The notes: a model not told the origin generated them from the letters alone. Shown: positions 1 through 7,217, counted from the first letter of the stretch. The stretch is 9,477 bases of DNA from Muribaculaceae bacterium (GCA_902836725.1 CADFRV010000089.1:1-9477); one strand, 5' to 3'. Program-made: numbers and translations.

Positions 1-32
1 CCTCCGGTAAGCTGATATCAGCTTACCGGAGG
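1..32. terminator. Perfect 32-bp palindrome after tRNA, probable terminator stem
   Basis: The two 16-base halves are exact reverse complements with no spacer, so either strand can form a long hairpin. It begins 5 bases beyond the encoded CCA of the leftward tRNA, where an intrinsic terminator is expected. The leftward U-tract would lie outside the window and cannot be seen. On the plus strand the stem is followed only by TTT. The three A's on the tRNA side suggest the stem continues as A-T pairs beyond the left edge. It could also terminate rightward transcription from an unseen neighbour. Confidence 0.55.
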
Positions 33-37
33 TTTCC

Positions 38-114
38 TGGTGGTCCTACTTGGGCTTGAACCAAGGACCTTCTGATTATGAGTCAGCTGCTCTAACCGAC
101 TGAGCTATAGGACC
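38..114 (-). tRNA. tRNA with CAT anticodon (elongator Met, or Ile2 read as AUA)
   Basis: Read on the minus strand this folds as a full cloverleaf: 7-bp acceptor stem GGTCCTA/TAGGACC, D stem GCTC/GAGC, anticodon loop CTCATAA with anticodon CAT, T stem CTTGG/CCAAG with loop TTCAAGC, discriminator A and a genome-encoded CCA (38-40). The anticodon stem has four good pairs and a G27-A43 mismatch at its top. The T loop TTCAAGC argues for an elongator. CAT is shared by tRNA-Met and by tRNA-Ile2, whose C34 is converted to lysidine by TilS. The GGNCC-type acceptor and the CTCATAA loop resemble known Ile2 tRNAs, so the identity is left open. Confidence 0.95.
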
Positions 115-154
115 GACATTCCTTGTTGGCCATGGGAGCCTCTGAATGTGGGCA

Positions 155-186
155 CAAAGTTACAGCTTTTTTCTGAAAATAAAAAT
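155..186 (-). promoter_or_regulatory. Promoter of the CAT-anticodon tRNA
   Basis: On the minus strand, TAACTTTG (155-162) matches the Bacteroidetes -7 consensus TAnnTTTG exactly. A T-rich stretch about 19 bp upstream (182-186) stands in for the -33 TTTG. Transcription would start near 148, giving a leader of about 35 nt to be trimmed by RNase P. Confidence 0.6.
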
Positions 187-224
187 TTTTGCACGCATTT
201 ATTCCATACTTTTTTAATGCATGA

Positions 225-274
225 GCTTCCTGGCAGGGAATCAGGCCATCCTATCGTGCTCCTGGCGGGGCAAT
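225..274. repeat. Two imperfect 17-bp direct repeats upstream of the regulator gene
   Basis: GCTTCCTGGCAGGGAAT (225-241) is repeated imperfectly as GCTCCTGGCGGGGCAAT (258-274). The copies start 33 bp apart, about three helical turns, so they face the same side of the DNA. They lie just upstream of the regulator's probable -33 box. AraC-type proteins often bind direct repeats, so an autoregulatory operator is possible, but this is inference. Confidence 0.35.
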
Positions 275-298
275 CTGTGTTAAAAAGCCAATGTTTAT

Positions 299-329
299 TT
301 TCCAGTGACGATTTTTAGAGCTATTTTTG
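299..329 (+). promoter_or_regulatory. Promoter of the hybrid two-component regulator
   Basis: TATTTTTG (322-329) fits the Bacteroidetes -7 consensus TAnnTTTG exactly. TTTC (299-302) lies 19 bp upstream as a one-mismatch -33 box. A start near 335 would give a short leader of about 30 nt to the ATG at 367. No Shine-Dalgarno sequence is evident, as is common in this phylum. Confidence 0.5.
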
Positions 330-366
330 AGGGACAATCTGCCGTTTCATCACAAGACCGCCACTG

Positions 367-3300
367 ATGCCAGCCATATACGCGATAATTCTAATTTTGC
401 TTTGCCTGCCGACCTGTGTTTCCGCACATGGCACGGAAAAGATACAGTTCAGCCATCTCACCGCCACCGACGGACTGCCGCACCAGCAGATCAACGGTCT
501 CGCACAGGACAGCACCGGATATATCTGGATCGGAACACGCAACGGCCTTGGAAAATATGACGGCTACAGCATCCGCAACTATTATCATTCACCGGAAAAC
601 CCGCGGTCGCTGAGCCACAACTTTGTAAGAAAGATCTTTCCTGACACCAGAGGGCGCATATGGATACTGACTATTCTCGGGCTATGCAGATATCTTCCCG
701 AAACGGACGATTTCAAGGCATATGGCATAGCCGCCGATTTTGCGTCAATCACGGAAACTGACGACGGAAGCATCTTATGCGGAGGGGAGGGACTGTACAG
801 GATACGCGCCGGATCTGACTCCATAGAGCGCATTAGATTTGACCACGGGTACGTGATATCGCTTGCATGCGACAAGGAGGGACAGATATTCGCATCCACA
901 AACGGAGGAATATTCGTTGCCGACAGGCTGCAAACAGACTTCCGGAAGCTTGACAGCAGTCTTTATGCCGACTTCATAACCGGCCTCGACGCCATAATCC
1001 CGCTCTTTACCGACAGCAAGGGGCGCCTATGGGCAGGCCGCAACGGGCATGGCGCCATGACGATAGATCCTGCGACAGGACGCAGGGAAACAATCACCCC
1101 GCATGGCACTGTGCGCACCATAGCCGAGGACAGACATGGCAGGATGTGGCTCGGCACATCGGATGGGATCGACATTATCGACACCGACGGGAGCGTCAGA
1201 CATATATGCCGGGCAGGGGCGTCACAGTCATCACTCAGCGACAACTCCGTGTACAGCATCCTGCCTGACCGCGACGGCAACATATGGGCAGGCACCTTTT
1301 TCGGAGGAATAAACCTGTATGTGCCTGACCGTAATATTTTCAATGTCCCCTCCCCCGGATATGGAGAGGATGAACTGGGCGGAAAAGTGGTGAGAATGAT
1401 GTGCGAGACAGATGACGGCACACTCTGGATAGCCACTGAAAACGGCGGGCTGCTACAGATGGACCGCAAGACAGGAACAACCAGACGCTTCACAGAGATC
1501 CCGCAACTCGGCGCCAACATACACAGCCTCTATCATGCCGGAGGAGACAGCCATATGTGGATCGGCACATTCCGCAACGGCCTGTTCCGCTACAATCTCA
1601 ACAACGGCACATGGCGACGCTATCTGCCGGCCGACGGACTTGGTTCCGACGCCATATTCCATATCAACACCGACAGCAAAGGTGTGCTGTGGGTAGCCAC
1701 CACCCAGGGACTGAGCTATTACGACCCATCATCTGACAGTTTCATAAAAACAGGTGACGCCACCCTCGACAACAACTTCACATACACCATCTATCCTGAC
1801 CGCAACGCCAATCTCTGGATCGGAACCACCCGCCACGGACTGCGCCGCATCGACGCACACAGCGAGGAAATAACCCCGGTCAACGTGGACACATCGCCTT
1901 TGCGCCTCAACGACTCTTTCGTCACATGTATCTGCGAGGACAGCAACGACAACCTGCTTGTGGGAAGCAACAACAGCGGACTGCAGATGCTCCCCACAGG
2001 GAAAGCGCCTGCCACAGCGCCAGACCTCTCTCCCCTGGCAAACACAACCATATGCGCGATTGTGCCCGACCGTGATGGAAAGGACCTCTGGATAAGCAGC
2101 GCCACCGGCCTGTACCACCGCGACGGCCATACCGGAAAACTGACAAGATTCACCACCGCCGACGGACTTCCATCCACCCAGATGAACCTCTCGTCATGGC
2201 ATGTAAGCCCAGACAATGAGATATATTTCGGAACCGTAAACGGCCTTTTCTCATTCCGCCCCGAAAACATCACCTCCGCCTCGCCGCGCACGGCATCCGT
2301 GCACCTTATGAAACTTACAGCCGACGGAAAAGAGATAGTGCCCGGCGACAGCACGGGCATACTCGCCGTACCCGCCGACCTCTCCGGACCGGTCACCATA
2401 CCTTACCATCTGTCACGCAACATAGGCATCGAGTATGGCGTGATAATGCCCGGCAATGCAGCCCACATGCTTTTTCAGGCGAAACTCGACGGGGAAGACT
2501 CTTCGTGGCGCGATATGAACCACGAGAGGCATATCACTCTGTTCAACCTCTCCCCCGGCACATATACACTGCTCCTGCGCGCCTCTTCATCATCAGACGG
2601 ATGGGCAAACGCGCCCGTCAGAAGTTTCATTTTCACAGTGGCGCCACCCCTTTACCGCTCACCCGCGGCCTATATCATCTATCTGTCATGCGCCCTGCTG
2701 GCAATATTCGTGATCGTGCACGTTGCCAATGCCCGGACAAGAGAAAAACGCGCCCTCGCCGAAGCACAGCGCGAGAAAGAGAACGAGATAAGGATAAGCC
2801 GCACCAAGACGGAGTTCTTCTCCATGATGTCGCATGAACTGAAAACCCCTCTGACGCTTATCGGAGCGCCCCTGAGAAACATGGCGCGCCACCAGAATTT
2901 TCCCCACGATTTTGAAGCTGATCTGAATCTGGCGATAACAAACGCCGACCGCATGGAGCGCATAGTGAGCAACCTGCTGACATTCAACAAGCTCCAGCAG
3001 GGCGATTTCCCGTTGGTGACACGGAGCGGCGATCCGGTGGAGACCATACGCATGACCGGGGAGCAGTTTGCCGCGCATGCATCAGAAAAAGGGATCGCAC
3101 TCCACATCGACTGCACCTCCCCCGCTCCCGCCGAGACATGCGGAATGTGGTTCTCGAAAACATATCTGGACCACATCGTCAGCAACCTGCTGTCAAACGC
3201 CATAAAATTCACCCCTGCGGGAGGACACGTGTGGCTGACATCCCACATTTCCACAGACACCCCAGACGGTGCCGTGCTGACGATGGAAGTAGCCGATACC

Positions 3301-4371
3301 GGATGCGGAATAGCACCGTATGAGCTCGACCGCATTTTCACATTCCACTACCGTGGCACATCCGAAACAAATGCCGGAGGGTGGGGTATCGGCCTTGCAC
3401 TCGTGAAACAGCTTGTGGAGAAACATGGAGGCCGGCTCGAAGTGCAGAGTACACCGGGGGAAGGGAGCGTGTTCAAGGCATCTCTATCACTTGACAAAGA
3501 CAAACTGAACGGCGCGACAGCAACAGAAGATGAACCCACAGAAACATCTGTGTCCGGAAATACGCTTCAATCCGAGAACAGTGTCCGACATACGGTTCTG
3601 ATAGTGGAAGATAACCGTGAGATGCTCGGCTTTCTTGTACGGATACTCAAACCGCATTACAGCATCATCACCGCATCTGACGGTGAAAAGGCCATAACCG
3701 CCGCACGCCGCGAGAAGGTTGACCTGATCCTAAGCGATGTGATGATGCCGGTGATGGACGGGATGGAATTATGCCGACGCATTAAAAACGACTTCACGAC
3801 GTCCCATATACCCGTGGTACTTCTTACAGCCAGGAGCGACGGCGAGGATATGATAGAAGGGCTCGAGCATGGAGCGGACGCATATATGACCAAACCGTTC
3901 ACACCATACGGACTTGAGCTGCAGATAAGAAATCTTCTCCACAGCATAAAGTCACGCAATACAGCCATAAGCAGCCAAACGGGAGATGCGCCCGACACGT
4001 CAGGCCTGACTGAACTTGACCGCAAATTCCTTGAGAACCTAAACCGTATAGTCGGGGAAAACATTTCAAACAGCAGATTCTGCGTGGCCGACATTACTGC
4101 GGCACTCGGCATCAGCCGGTCGTTGCTCTACACTAAACTGCAGGCCCTCACCTCCATGGCACCGGCGGATTACATGAGATGCCGGAGGCTCGAACTGGCA
4201 TGCACATTGCTGAAAAACGGTCATAACGTTTCGGAAACGGCTTATGCCACAGGCTTCACCGACCCGGCACACTTCTCGAGAATGTTCAAAAAAAGATATG
4301 GTGTGGCCCCGAGCGACTATACCCGCGACAGACAGTCTCCTGACACCCCTGGAGAGTGCGGAATGCCGTAA
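367..4371 (+). CDS. Hybrid two-component system sensor kinase / AraC-type response regulator (HTCS)
   Basis: This single-chain regulator senses a ligand in the periplasm and controls transcription from the inner membrane. Residues 1-20 form a signal peptide or first membrane anchor. About 14 Reg_prop-type repeats (roughly 40-630, motif like D..G.IWIGT..GL) would form two seven-bladed propellers. A Y_Y_Y domain follows (about 680-760), then one membrane helix (about 765-788). The HisKA box is SHELKTP with phospho-acceptor H823. The ATPase domain has N944, D977 (DTGCG) and the glycine box 1004-1009. The receiver (about 1074-1190) has E1081/D1082, phospho-acceptor D1124, T1154 and K1176, and an AraC-type double HTH ends the chain (about 1235-1322). 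All catalytic residues are present and the length is normal for the family. The ATG at 367 is the first after an in-frame stop at 328. Family members usually control adjacent glycan-utilisation loci, but none is visible here, so the ligand is unknown. Confidence 0.97.
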   Translation: MPAIYAIILILLCLPTCVSAHGTEKIQFSHLTATDGLPHQQINGLAQDSTGYIWIGTRNGLGKYDGYSIRNYYHSPENPRSLSHNFVRKIFPDTRGRIWILTILGLCRYLPETDDFKAYGIAADFASITETDDGSILCGGEGLYRIRAGSDSIERIRFDHGYVISLACDKEGQIFASTNGGIFVADRLQTDFRKLDSSLYADFITGLDAIIPLFTDSKGRLWAGRNGHGAMTIDPATGRRETITPHGTVRTIAEDRHGRMWLGTSDGIDIIDTDGSVRHICRAGASQSSLSDNSVYSILPDRDGNIWAGTFFGGINLYVPDRNIFNVPSPGYGEDELGGKVVRMMCETDDGTLWIATENGGLLQMDRKTGTTRRFTEIPQLGANIHSLYHAGGDSHMWIGTFRNGLFRYNLNNGTWRRYLPADGLGSDAIFHINTDSKGVLWVATTQGLSYYDPSSDSFIKTGDATLDNNFTYTIYPDRNANLWIGTTRHGLRRIDAHSEEITPVNVDTSPLRLNDSFVTCICEDSNDNLLVGSNNSGLQMLPTGKAPATAPDLSPLANTTICAIVPDRDGKDLWISSATGLYHRDGHTGKLTRFTTADGLPSTQMNLSSWHVSPDNEIYFGTVNGLFSFRPENITSASPRTASVHLMKLTADGKEIVPGDSTGILAVPADLSGPVTIPYHLSRNIGIEYGVIMPGNAAHMLFQAKLDGEDSSWRDMNHERHITLFNLSPGTYTLLLRASSSSDGWANAPVRSFIFTVAPPLYRSPAAYIIYLSCALLAIFVIVHVANARTREKRALAEAQREKENEIRISRTKTEFFSMMSHELKTPLTLIGAPLRNMARHQNFPHDFEADLNLAITNADRMERIVSNLLTFNKLQQGDFPLVTRSGDPVETIRMTGEQFAAHASEKGIALHIDCTSPAPAETCGMWFSKTYLDHIVSNLLSNAIKFTPAGGHVWLTSHISTDTPDGAVLTMEVADTGCGIAPYELDRIFTFHYRGTSETNAGGWGIGLALVKQLVEKHGGRLEVQSTPGEGSVFKASLSLDKDKLNGATATEDEPTETSVSGNTLQSENSVRHTVLIVEDNREMLGFLVRILKPHYSIITASDGEKAITAARREKVDLILSDVMMPVMDGMELCRRIKNDFTTSHIPVVLLTARSDGEDMIEGLEHGADAYMTKPFTPYGLELQIRNLLHSIKSRNTAISSQTGDAPDTSGLTELDRKFLENLNRIVGENISNSRFCVADITAALGISRSLLYTKLQALTSMAPADYMRCRRLELACTLLKNGHNVSETAYATGFTDPAHFSRMFKKRYGVAPSDYTRDRQSPDTPGECGMP

Positions 4372-4379
4372 ACACGCAA

Positions 4380-4940
4380 TCAGGGCTGTGCAGACGCCGG
4401 CTCAACCACGGTAAGCTCGCCTGTGAGCGAATCCATTATGTATGCGCCCACCCTTATGTCGGGAGCCATAAGGGGATGGTTGCGGATCAGATCGGCCGTC
4501 TCGCGCACGGCATCGGTGGTATCAGTAAATCCATGCAGCCAGCCGTCCAGATCAATACCGCAATGACGCATGAGTGTGATATGCTCGTCGCTCACTCCAC
4601 GTTCACGCATAAGATGGAGCATCTCCTGCGAATTCATCCCCTGCACACCGCAGCCTGTATGGCCTATTACCATTATCTCCTCAACTCCAAGCTCATATAC
4701 CGCCACAAGCAGCGAGCGCATGGTGGAGTCGAACGGATTGGTGATGGTGCCTCCCGCATTTTTAATAATCTTCACATCGCCGTTCTTAAAGCCAAGAGCC
4801 GCAGGGAGAAGCTCCACCAGACGGGTATCCATGCATGTGACAATGGCAATACGTTTATCGGGGTACTTCGATGTCTCGTAACGGCGATAGCCCCCTTCCG
4901 CCACAAAGCGGCGGTTGTGCTGCAATATCTCTTCTATCAT
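4380..4940 (-). CDS. Beta-class carbonic anhydrase
   Basis: The product should interconvert CO2 and bicarbonate in the cytoplasm, supplying carboxylases and buffering pH. Numbered from the ATG at 4940 (186 residues), the zinc site is visible as C36-M-D38-T-R40 with H94-T-G-C97-G; D38/R40 form the usual catalytic dyad. NAGG (61-64) is also typical. The short length and sequence resemble compact Cab/YtiB-like beta enzymes. The frame stays open upstream to a TTG at 4970, but the ATG is preferred because MIEEIL is a natural start and the TTG lies inside a promoter-like element and hairpin. The gene converges on the HTCS gene with 8 bp between stop codons and no clear terminator between them. It has no signal peptide and no same-strand partner in the window. 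Confidence 0.94.
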   Translation of the reverse strand: MIEEILQHNRRFVAEGGYRRYETSKYPDKRIAIVTCMDTRLVELLPAALGFKNGDVKIIKNAGGTITNPFDSTMRSLLVAVYELGVEEIMVIGHTGCGVQGMNSQEMLHLMRERGVSDEHITLMRHCGIDLDGWLHGFTDTTDAVRETADLIRNHPLMAPDIRVGAYIMDSLTGELTVVEPASAQP

Positions 4941-4967
4941 AGTTGCGAATGGTTTTATTTCCGTCTG

Positions 4968-4999
4968 CAAATTTCAGCAGACTTTTCCGGGTATACAAT
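4968..4999 (-). promoter_or_regulatory. Possible promoter of the carbonic anhydrase gene
   Basis: On the minus strand, ATTG (4996-4999) and GAAATTTG (4968-4975) are each one mismatch from the Bacteroidetes -33 and -7 boxes and are 20 bp apart. Transcription would start near 4960, about 20 nt before the ATG at 4940. The -7 box lies in a 6-bp inverted repeat, GTCTGC/GCAGAC (4963-4982). A longer leader starting near 5209 is an alternative. Confidence 0.35.
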
Positions 5000-5030
5000 A
5001 TTTTTTTCATAGTTTCAGCAGTATGGGCAT

Positions 5031-5061
5031 AAAAAAACGGAGCGTCTCGGCGACGACCCGT
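5031..5061 (-). terminator. Intrinsic terminator, leftward
   Basis: On the minus strand a 10-position stem, ACGGGTCGTC pairing with GACGCTCCGT (one mismatch, one G-T), encloses the 5-base loop GCCGA and is followed at once by seven T's (5037-5031). No protein gene on this strand ends here, so it must end a non-coding transcript or attenuate the carbonic anhydrase leader. The plus-strand orientation is followed only by TCTTTAA and is weaker. Confidence 0.6.
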
Positions 5062-5209
5062 CTTTAAGGGATAATGAAGTATTTTATTTACTTTGCTCTA
5101 ATTACTATTTTGTAAACTTAAACTATGAGTATTTTTTCCTGGTAAACAGATTCGGGCTATATTGTAACCTAAATTCTATTTGTGTGAGGAAGCACAGCTT
5201 CCTTGAACA
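5031..5209 (-). ncRNA. Candidate small RNA or attenuated 5' leader
   Basis: A leftward transcript of about 180 nt is predicted between a TAACTTTG -7 box (5216-5223) and an intrinsic terminator (5061-5031). Its 5' end can form a hairpin: GTGT and ACAC close a stem whose inner part AGGAAGC/GCTTCCT is perfect around a TGT loop (5182-5210). The middle is AU-rich and offers a weak GTTTAC/GTAAAT pairing. The minus strand has no ATG from about 5215 to 5061, which argues against a peptide. I do not recognise a known family. The size is in the 6S RNA range, but I could not find the end-to-end pairing expected of 6S. It may instead be a regulatory leader of the carbonic anhydrase gene, whose ATG is 90 nt past the terminator. 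Confidence 0.4.
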
Positions 5210-5215
5210 CGGTGG

Positions 5216-5223
5216 CAAAGTTA
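5216..5223 (-). promoter_or_regulatory. -7 box of the leftward intergenic transcript
   Basis: TAACTTTG on the minus strand matches TAnnTTTG exactly and is identical to the -7 box of the tRNA promoter at 155-162. A good -33 TTTG is not visible; the expected place (about 5243-5247) falls in an inverted-repeat arm. Confidence 0.45.
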
Positions 5224-5240
5224 AAATAGTAATATTACAC

Positions 5241-5291
5241 ACATGTTACATTTATTTCACAATTCAGCGCCACGCAGTCGCGTTAACATGT
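5241..5291. repeat. 8-bp inverted repeat between divergent promoter regions
   Basis: ACATGTTA (5241-5248) and TAACATGT (5284-5291) are exact reverse complements separated by 35 bp. One arm overlaps the expected -33 region of the leftward transcript and the other adjoins a possible -33 region of the rightward lipoprotein promoter. A shared operator is possible; chance is also possible at this length. Confidence 0.3.
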
Positions 5292-5382
5292 TTTAATACA
5301 TTAATCCCTGTTTGTAACTTTTGTTAAAGCCAAAAAAGACGAAAAGAGTAGCCGATAAGGATGCAGGGTAAAAAAGTATTTG

Positions 5383-5390
5383 TAATTTTG
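5383..5390 (+). promoter_or_regulatory. Probable -7 box of the OmpA/TPR lipoprotein gene
   Basis: TAATTTTG fits TAnnTTTG exactly and would start transcription near 5397, leaving an A-rich leader of about 70 nt before the ATG at 5466. No convincing -33 TTTG lies 19-21 bp upstream. A second candidate is TTTT (5291-5294), 20 bp, then TAACTTTT (5315-5322), with one mismatch in each box. The two could act in tandem. Confidence 0.4.
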
Positions 5391-5465
5391 CATTGATAAT
5401 AAACAATACTCCGCACACATACTGCGACAAAACGGGAAAAGTAAAACTCATCACCATAAAATCAC

Positions 5466-7151
5466 ATGAACAGTAAATCAATGTTACTGCTTGCAGCCAC
5501 AGGCATGATAATGCTCACAGGCTGCAGCAAGAAGCTCAAAGGCTTCGAAGCTGACTACTTCACAGTCAATCCTAATCCTCTGGAAGTTGTAGGTGACCGT
5601 GTACCGGCTACCGTGACAGCTCGCGTTCCGGCAAAATTCTTTGTAAAGAACGCCCAAGTGACTGTAACCCCTTATCTCGTTTTCGAAGGTAAGGAAGTTG
5701 CTTCGCAGCCCTACTCTTTCCAGGGTGAGAAAGTTCGCGGCAATAATCCCGTGATAAGCTACGACAATGGCGGCAGCGTCACCATCCCGGTAATGTATGA
5801 ATACGAGCCCGAGATGATGAAGAGCCAGCTTGAACTCGCATTCAATGTGACACAGGGCAAGAAGCAGTATGTGCTTCCCCGTGTGAAAGTGGCCAACGGA
5901 GTGGTTGCCACAGCAGCTCTGGCAGATGCCTCCACAGTGACACCGGCTCTGGCTCCCGACAAATTCCAGCGTATAATCAACGAGAAATACAACGCCGACA
6001 TCCACTTCCTGATCAACCAGGCAAACATCCGCGACGGACAGCTCAAGACCGCCGAGATGCTTACCCTCAACGAAAAGATCAAGGATGCCAGCGCAGACAA
6101 GCAGCGTGAGATCGAAGAGATCAACATCTCCTCGTATGCATCGCCCGAAGGCGCTCTCGACCTCAACACACGTCTGGCCGAGAACCGTGAGAAGAACACC
6201 TCCGCCTACATGAAGAATCAGCTGAAGAAAGACAAGATCACCGAATTCGGCGAACTCACAGCAAACTTCACTCCCGAGGACTGGGAAGGCTTCCAGAAAC
6301 TCGTTTCCGCAAGCAACATCCAGGACAAAGAGCTTATCCTGAGCGTACTCTCCATGTACAAGGATCCCGAGCAGCGCGAGAAGGAGATCCGCAACCTCTC
6401 GTCGATCTTCGATCAGCTCGCAGAGCAGATCCTTCCCCAGCTGCGTAAATCGCGCATCACAGCGTCGATCAACGTGATCGGAAAGAGCGACGAAGAGATC
6501 CTGCAGGCTTTCGCCTCCAACCCCTCGTCTCTGACCGCTGACGAAATGCTGTATGCAGCTACCCTGATGGAAGGAAACAACGACAAGATGAAGGTTTACA
6601 ACACCGCAGCCGAACTGTTCCCCAACGACTACCGCGCTTTCAATGACCTGGGTCTCACCCAGTATGTAGCAGGCGATTATGACGCAGCCAAAGCTAACTT
6701 CGCCAAAGCTACCCGCATCGCTCCCGACGCGGCAGAACCCCAGATGAACCTCGGTCTGATCTCGCTGCTCAACAAGGACTACCGTCAGGCAAACCAGAAG
6801 TTCGGTGCCGCTGCCGGCCTCAACGAGCTTAACGACGCCATGGGTACATATTACCTCATGACAGGCGACGCCAACGCAGCTGTGAAGGCATTCGGCAACG
6901 CCAAGACCAACAATGCCGCTCTTGCACAGATCCTCGCAAAGGACTACAGCAAAGCAAAGAGCACTCTGGCCGGCATCAACGCTCCCAACGCGATGACTTA
7001 CTACCTCACCGCCATCCTCGGAGCACGCACCAACAACGACACTATGGTGAACAACAACCTGCGCAAGGCTGTTAAACTTGACCGCTCCCTCGCAGCCAAA
7101 GCTGCAAAGGACCTCGAGTTCCAGAACTTCAATCTTTCAGCTATCCTCTGA
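5466..7151 (+). CDS. OmpA-like domain and TPR outer-membrane lipoprotein
   Basis: A lipoprotein signal peptide ends in the lipobox LTGC with acylated Cys20. The following SKKLKG lacks the early acidic residues of Bacteroidetes surface-export signals, suggesting a periplasm-facing anchor (inference). Residues about 25-150 form a beta-rich, Ig-like-looking region of unknown role. Residues about 178-340 resemble an OmpA C-terminal domain: YASPEG at 224-229 and LNTRLAENR at 233-241, then a roughly 65-residue insertion before a final GKSDEEI strand. The Asp that contacts peptidoglycan in classical OmpA domains appears replaced in YASPEG, while the Arg (R241) remains. Residues about 375-550 contain TPR-like helical repeats, for example NDLGLTQYVAGDYDAAKANFAKA. 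Codon choice looks more biased (AAG, AAC, CTC, ATC) than in flanking genes, suggesting strong expression. It is monocistronic or loosely coupled to the nuclease, with a strong terminator after the stop. Exact function is unknown; envelope assembly or cell-wall tethering is the best guess. Confidence 0.93.
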   Translation: MNSKSMLLLAATGMIMLTGCSKKLKGFEADYFTVNPNPLEVVGDRVPATVTARVPAKFFVKNAQVTVTPYLVFEGKEVASQPYSFQGEKVRGNNPVISYDNGGSVTIPVMYEYEPEMMKSQLELAFNVTQGKKQYVLPRVKVANGVVATAALADASTVTPALAPDKFQRIINEKYNADIHFLINQANIRDGQLKTAEMLTLNEKIKDASADKQREIEEINISSYASPEGALDLNTRLAENREKNTSAYMKNQLKKDKITEFGELTANFTPEDWEGFQKLVSASNIQDKELILSVLSMYKDPEQREKEIRNLSSIFDQLAEQILPQLRKSRITASINVIGKSDEEILQAFASNPSSLTADEMLYAATLMEGNNDKMKVYNTAAELFPNDYRAFNDLGLTQYVAGDYDAAKANFAKATRIAPDAAEPQMNLGLISLLNKDYRQANQKFGAAAGLNELNDAMGTYYLMTGDANAAVKAFGNAKTNNAALAQILAKDYSKAKSTLAGINAPNAMTYYLTAILGARTNNDTMVNNNLRKAVKLDRSLAAKAAKDLEFQNFNLSAIL

Positions 7152-7171
7152 TTGAAACCATAACATGATAC

Positions 7172-7217
7172 GGCAGCGGAGACATCCCGGCGACGGGCTC
7201 CGCTGCCCTGTTTTTTT
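7172..7217 (+). terminator. Strong intrinsic terminator after the lipoprotein gene
   Basis: GGCAGCGGAG (7172-7181) pairs perfectly with CTCCGCTGCC (7198-7207). A nested CCCG/CGGG stem sits inside the loop, and seven T's follow at 7211-7217. It begins 20 bp after the lipoprotein stop and ends 14 bp before the nuclease ATG, so it separates the two genes but leaves no room for a separate promoter downstream of the hairpin. Confidence 0.85.

Noticed and set aside
2679..3341. Minus-strand open frame of 220 codons inside the HTCS gene.
   Set aside because: It is a shadow of the kinase domain in GC-rich coding DNA, with no promoter or recognisable product.
4380..4970. Carbonic anhydrase start at the TTG codon ending at 4970.
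   Set aside because: An ATG ten codons downstream gives the typical N-terminus, and the TTG lies inside a promoter-like box and inverted repeat.
4356..5012. Long plus-strand open frame of 218 codons opposite the carbonic anhydrase gene.
   Set aside because: It is antisense to a gene with an intact zinc site, overlaps the end of the HTCS gene, and its protein has no recognisable motif.
5074..5115. Thirteen-codon hydrophobic open frame (MKYFIYFALITIL) on the plus strand in the gap.
   Set aside because: Too short, no promoter or ribosome-binding evidence, and it lies antisense to the candidate RNA; AU-rich DNA yields such frames by chance.
5031..5209. Assignment of the intergenic transcript to 6S RNA or SRP RNA.
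   Set aside because: The length fits 6S, but I see no long end-to-end pairing with a central bubble, and no SRP apical motif; naming a family would be a guess.
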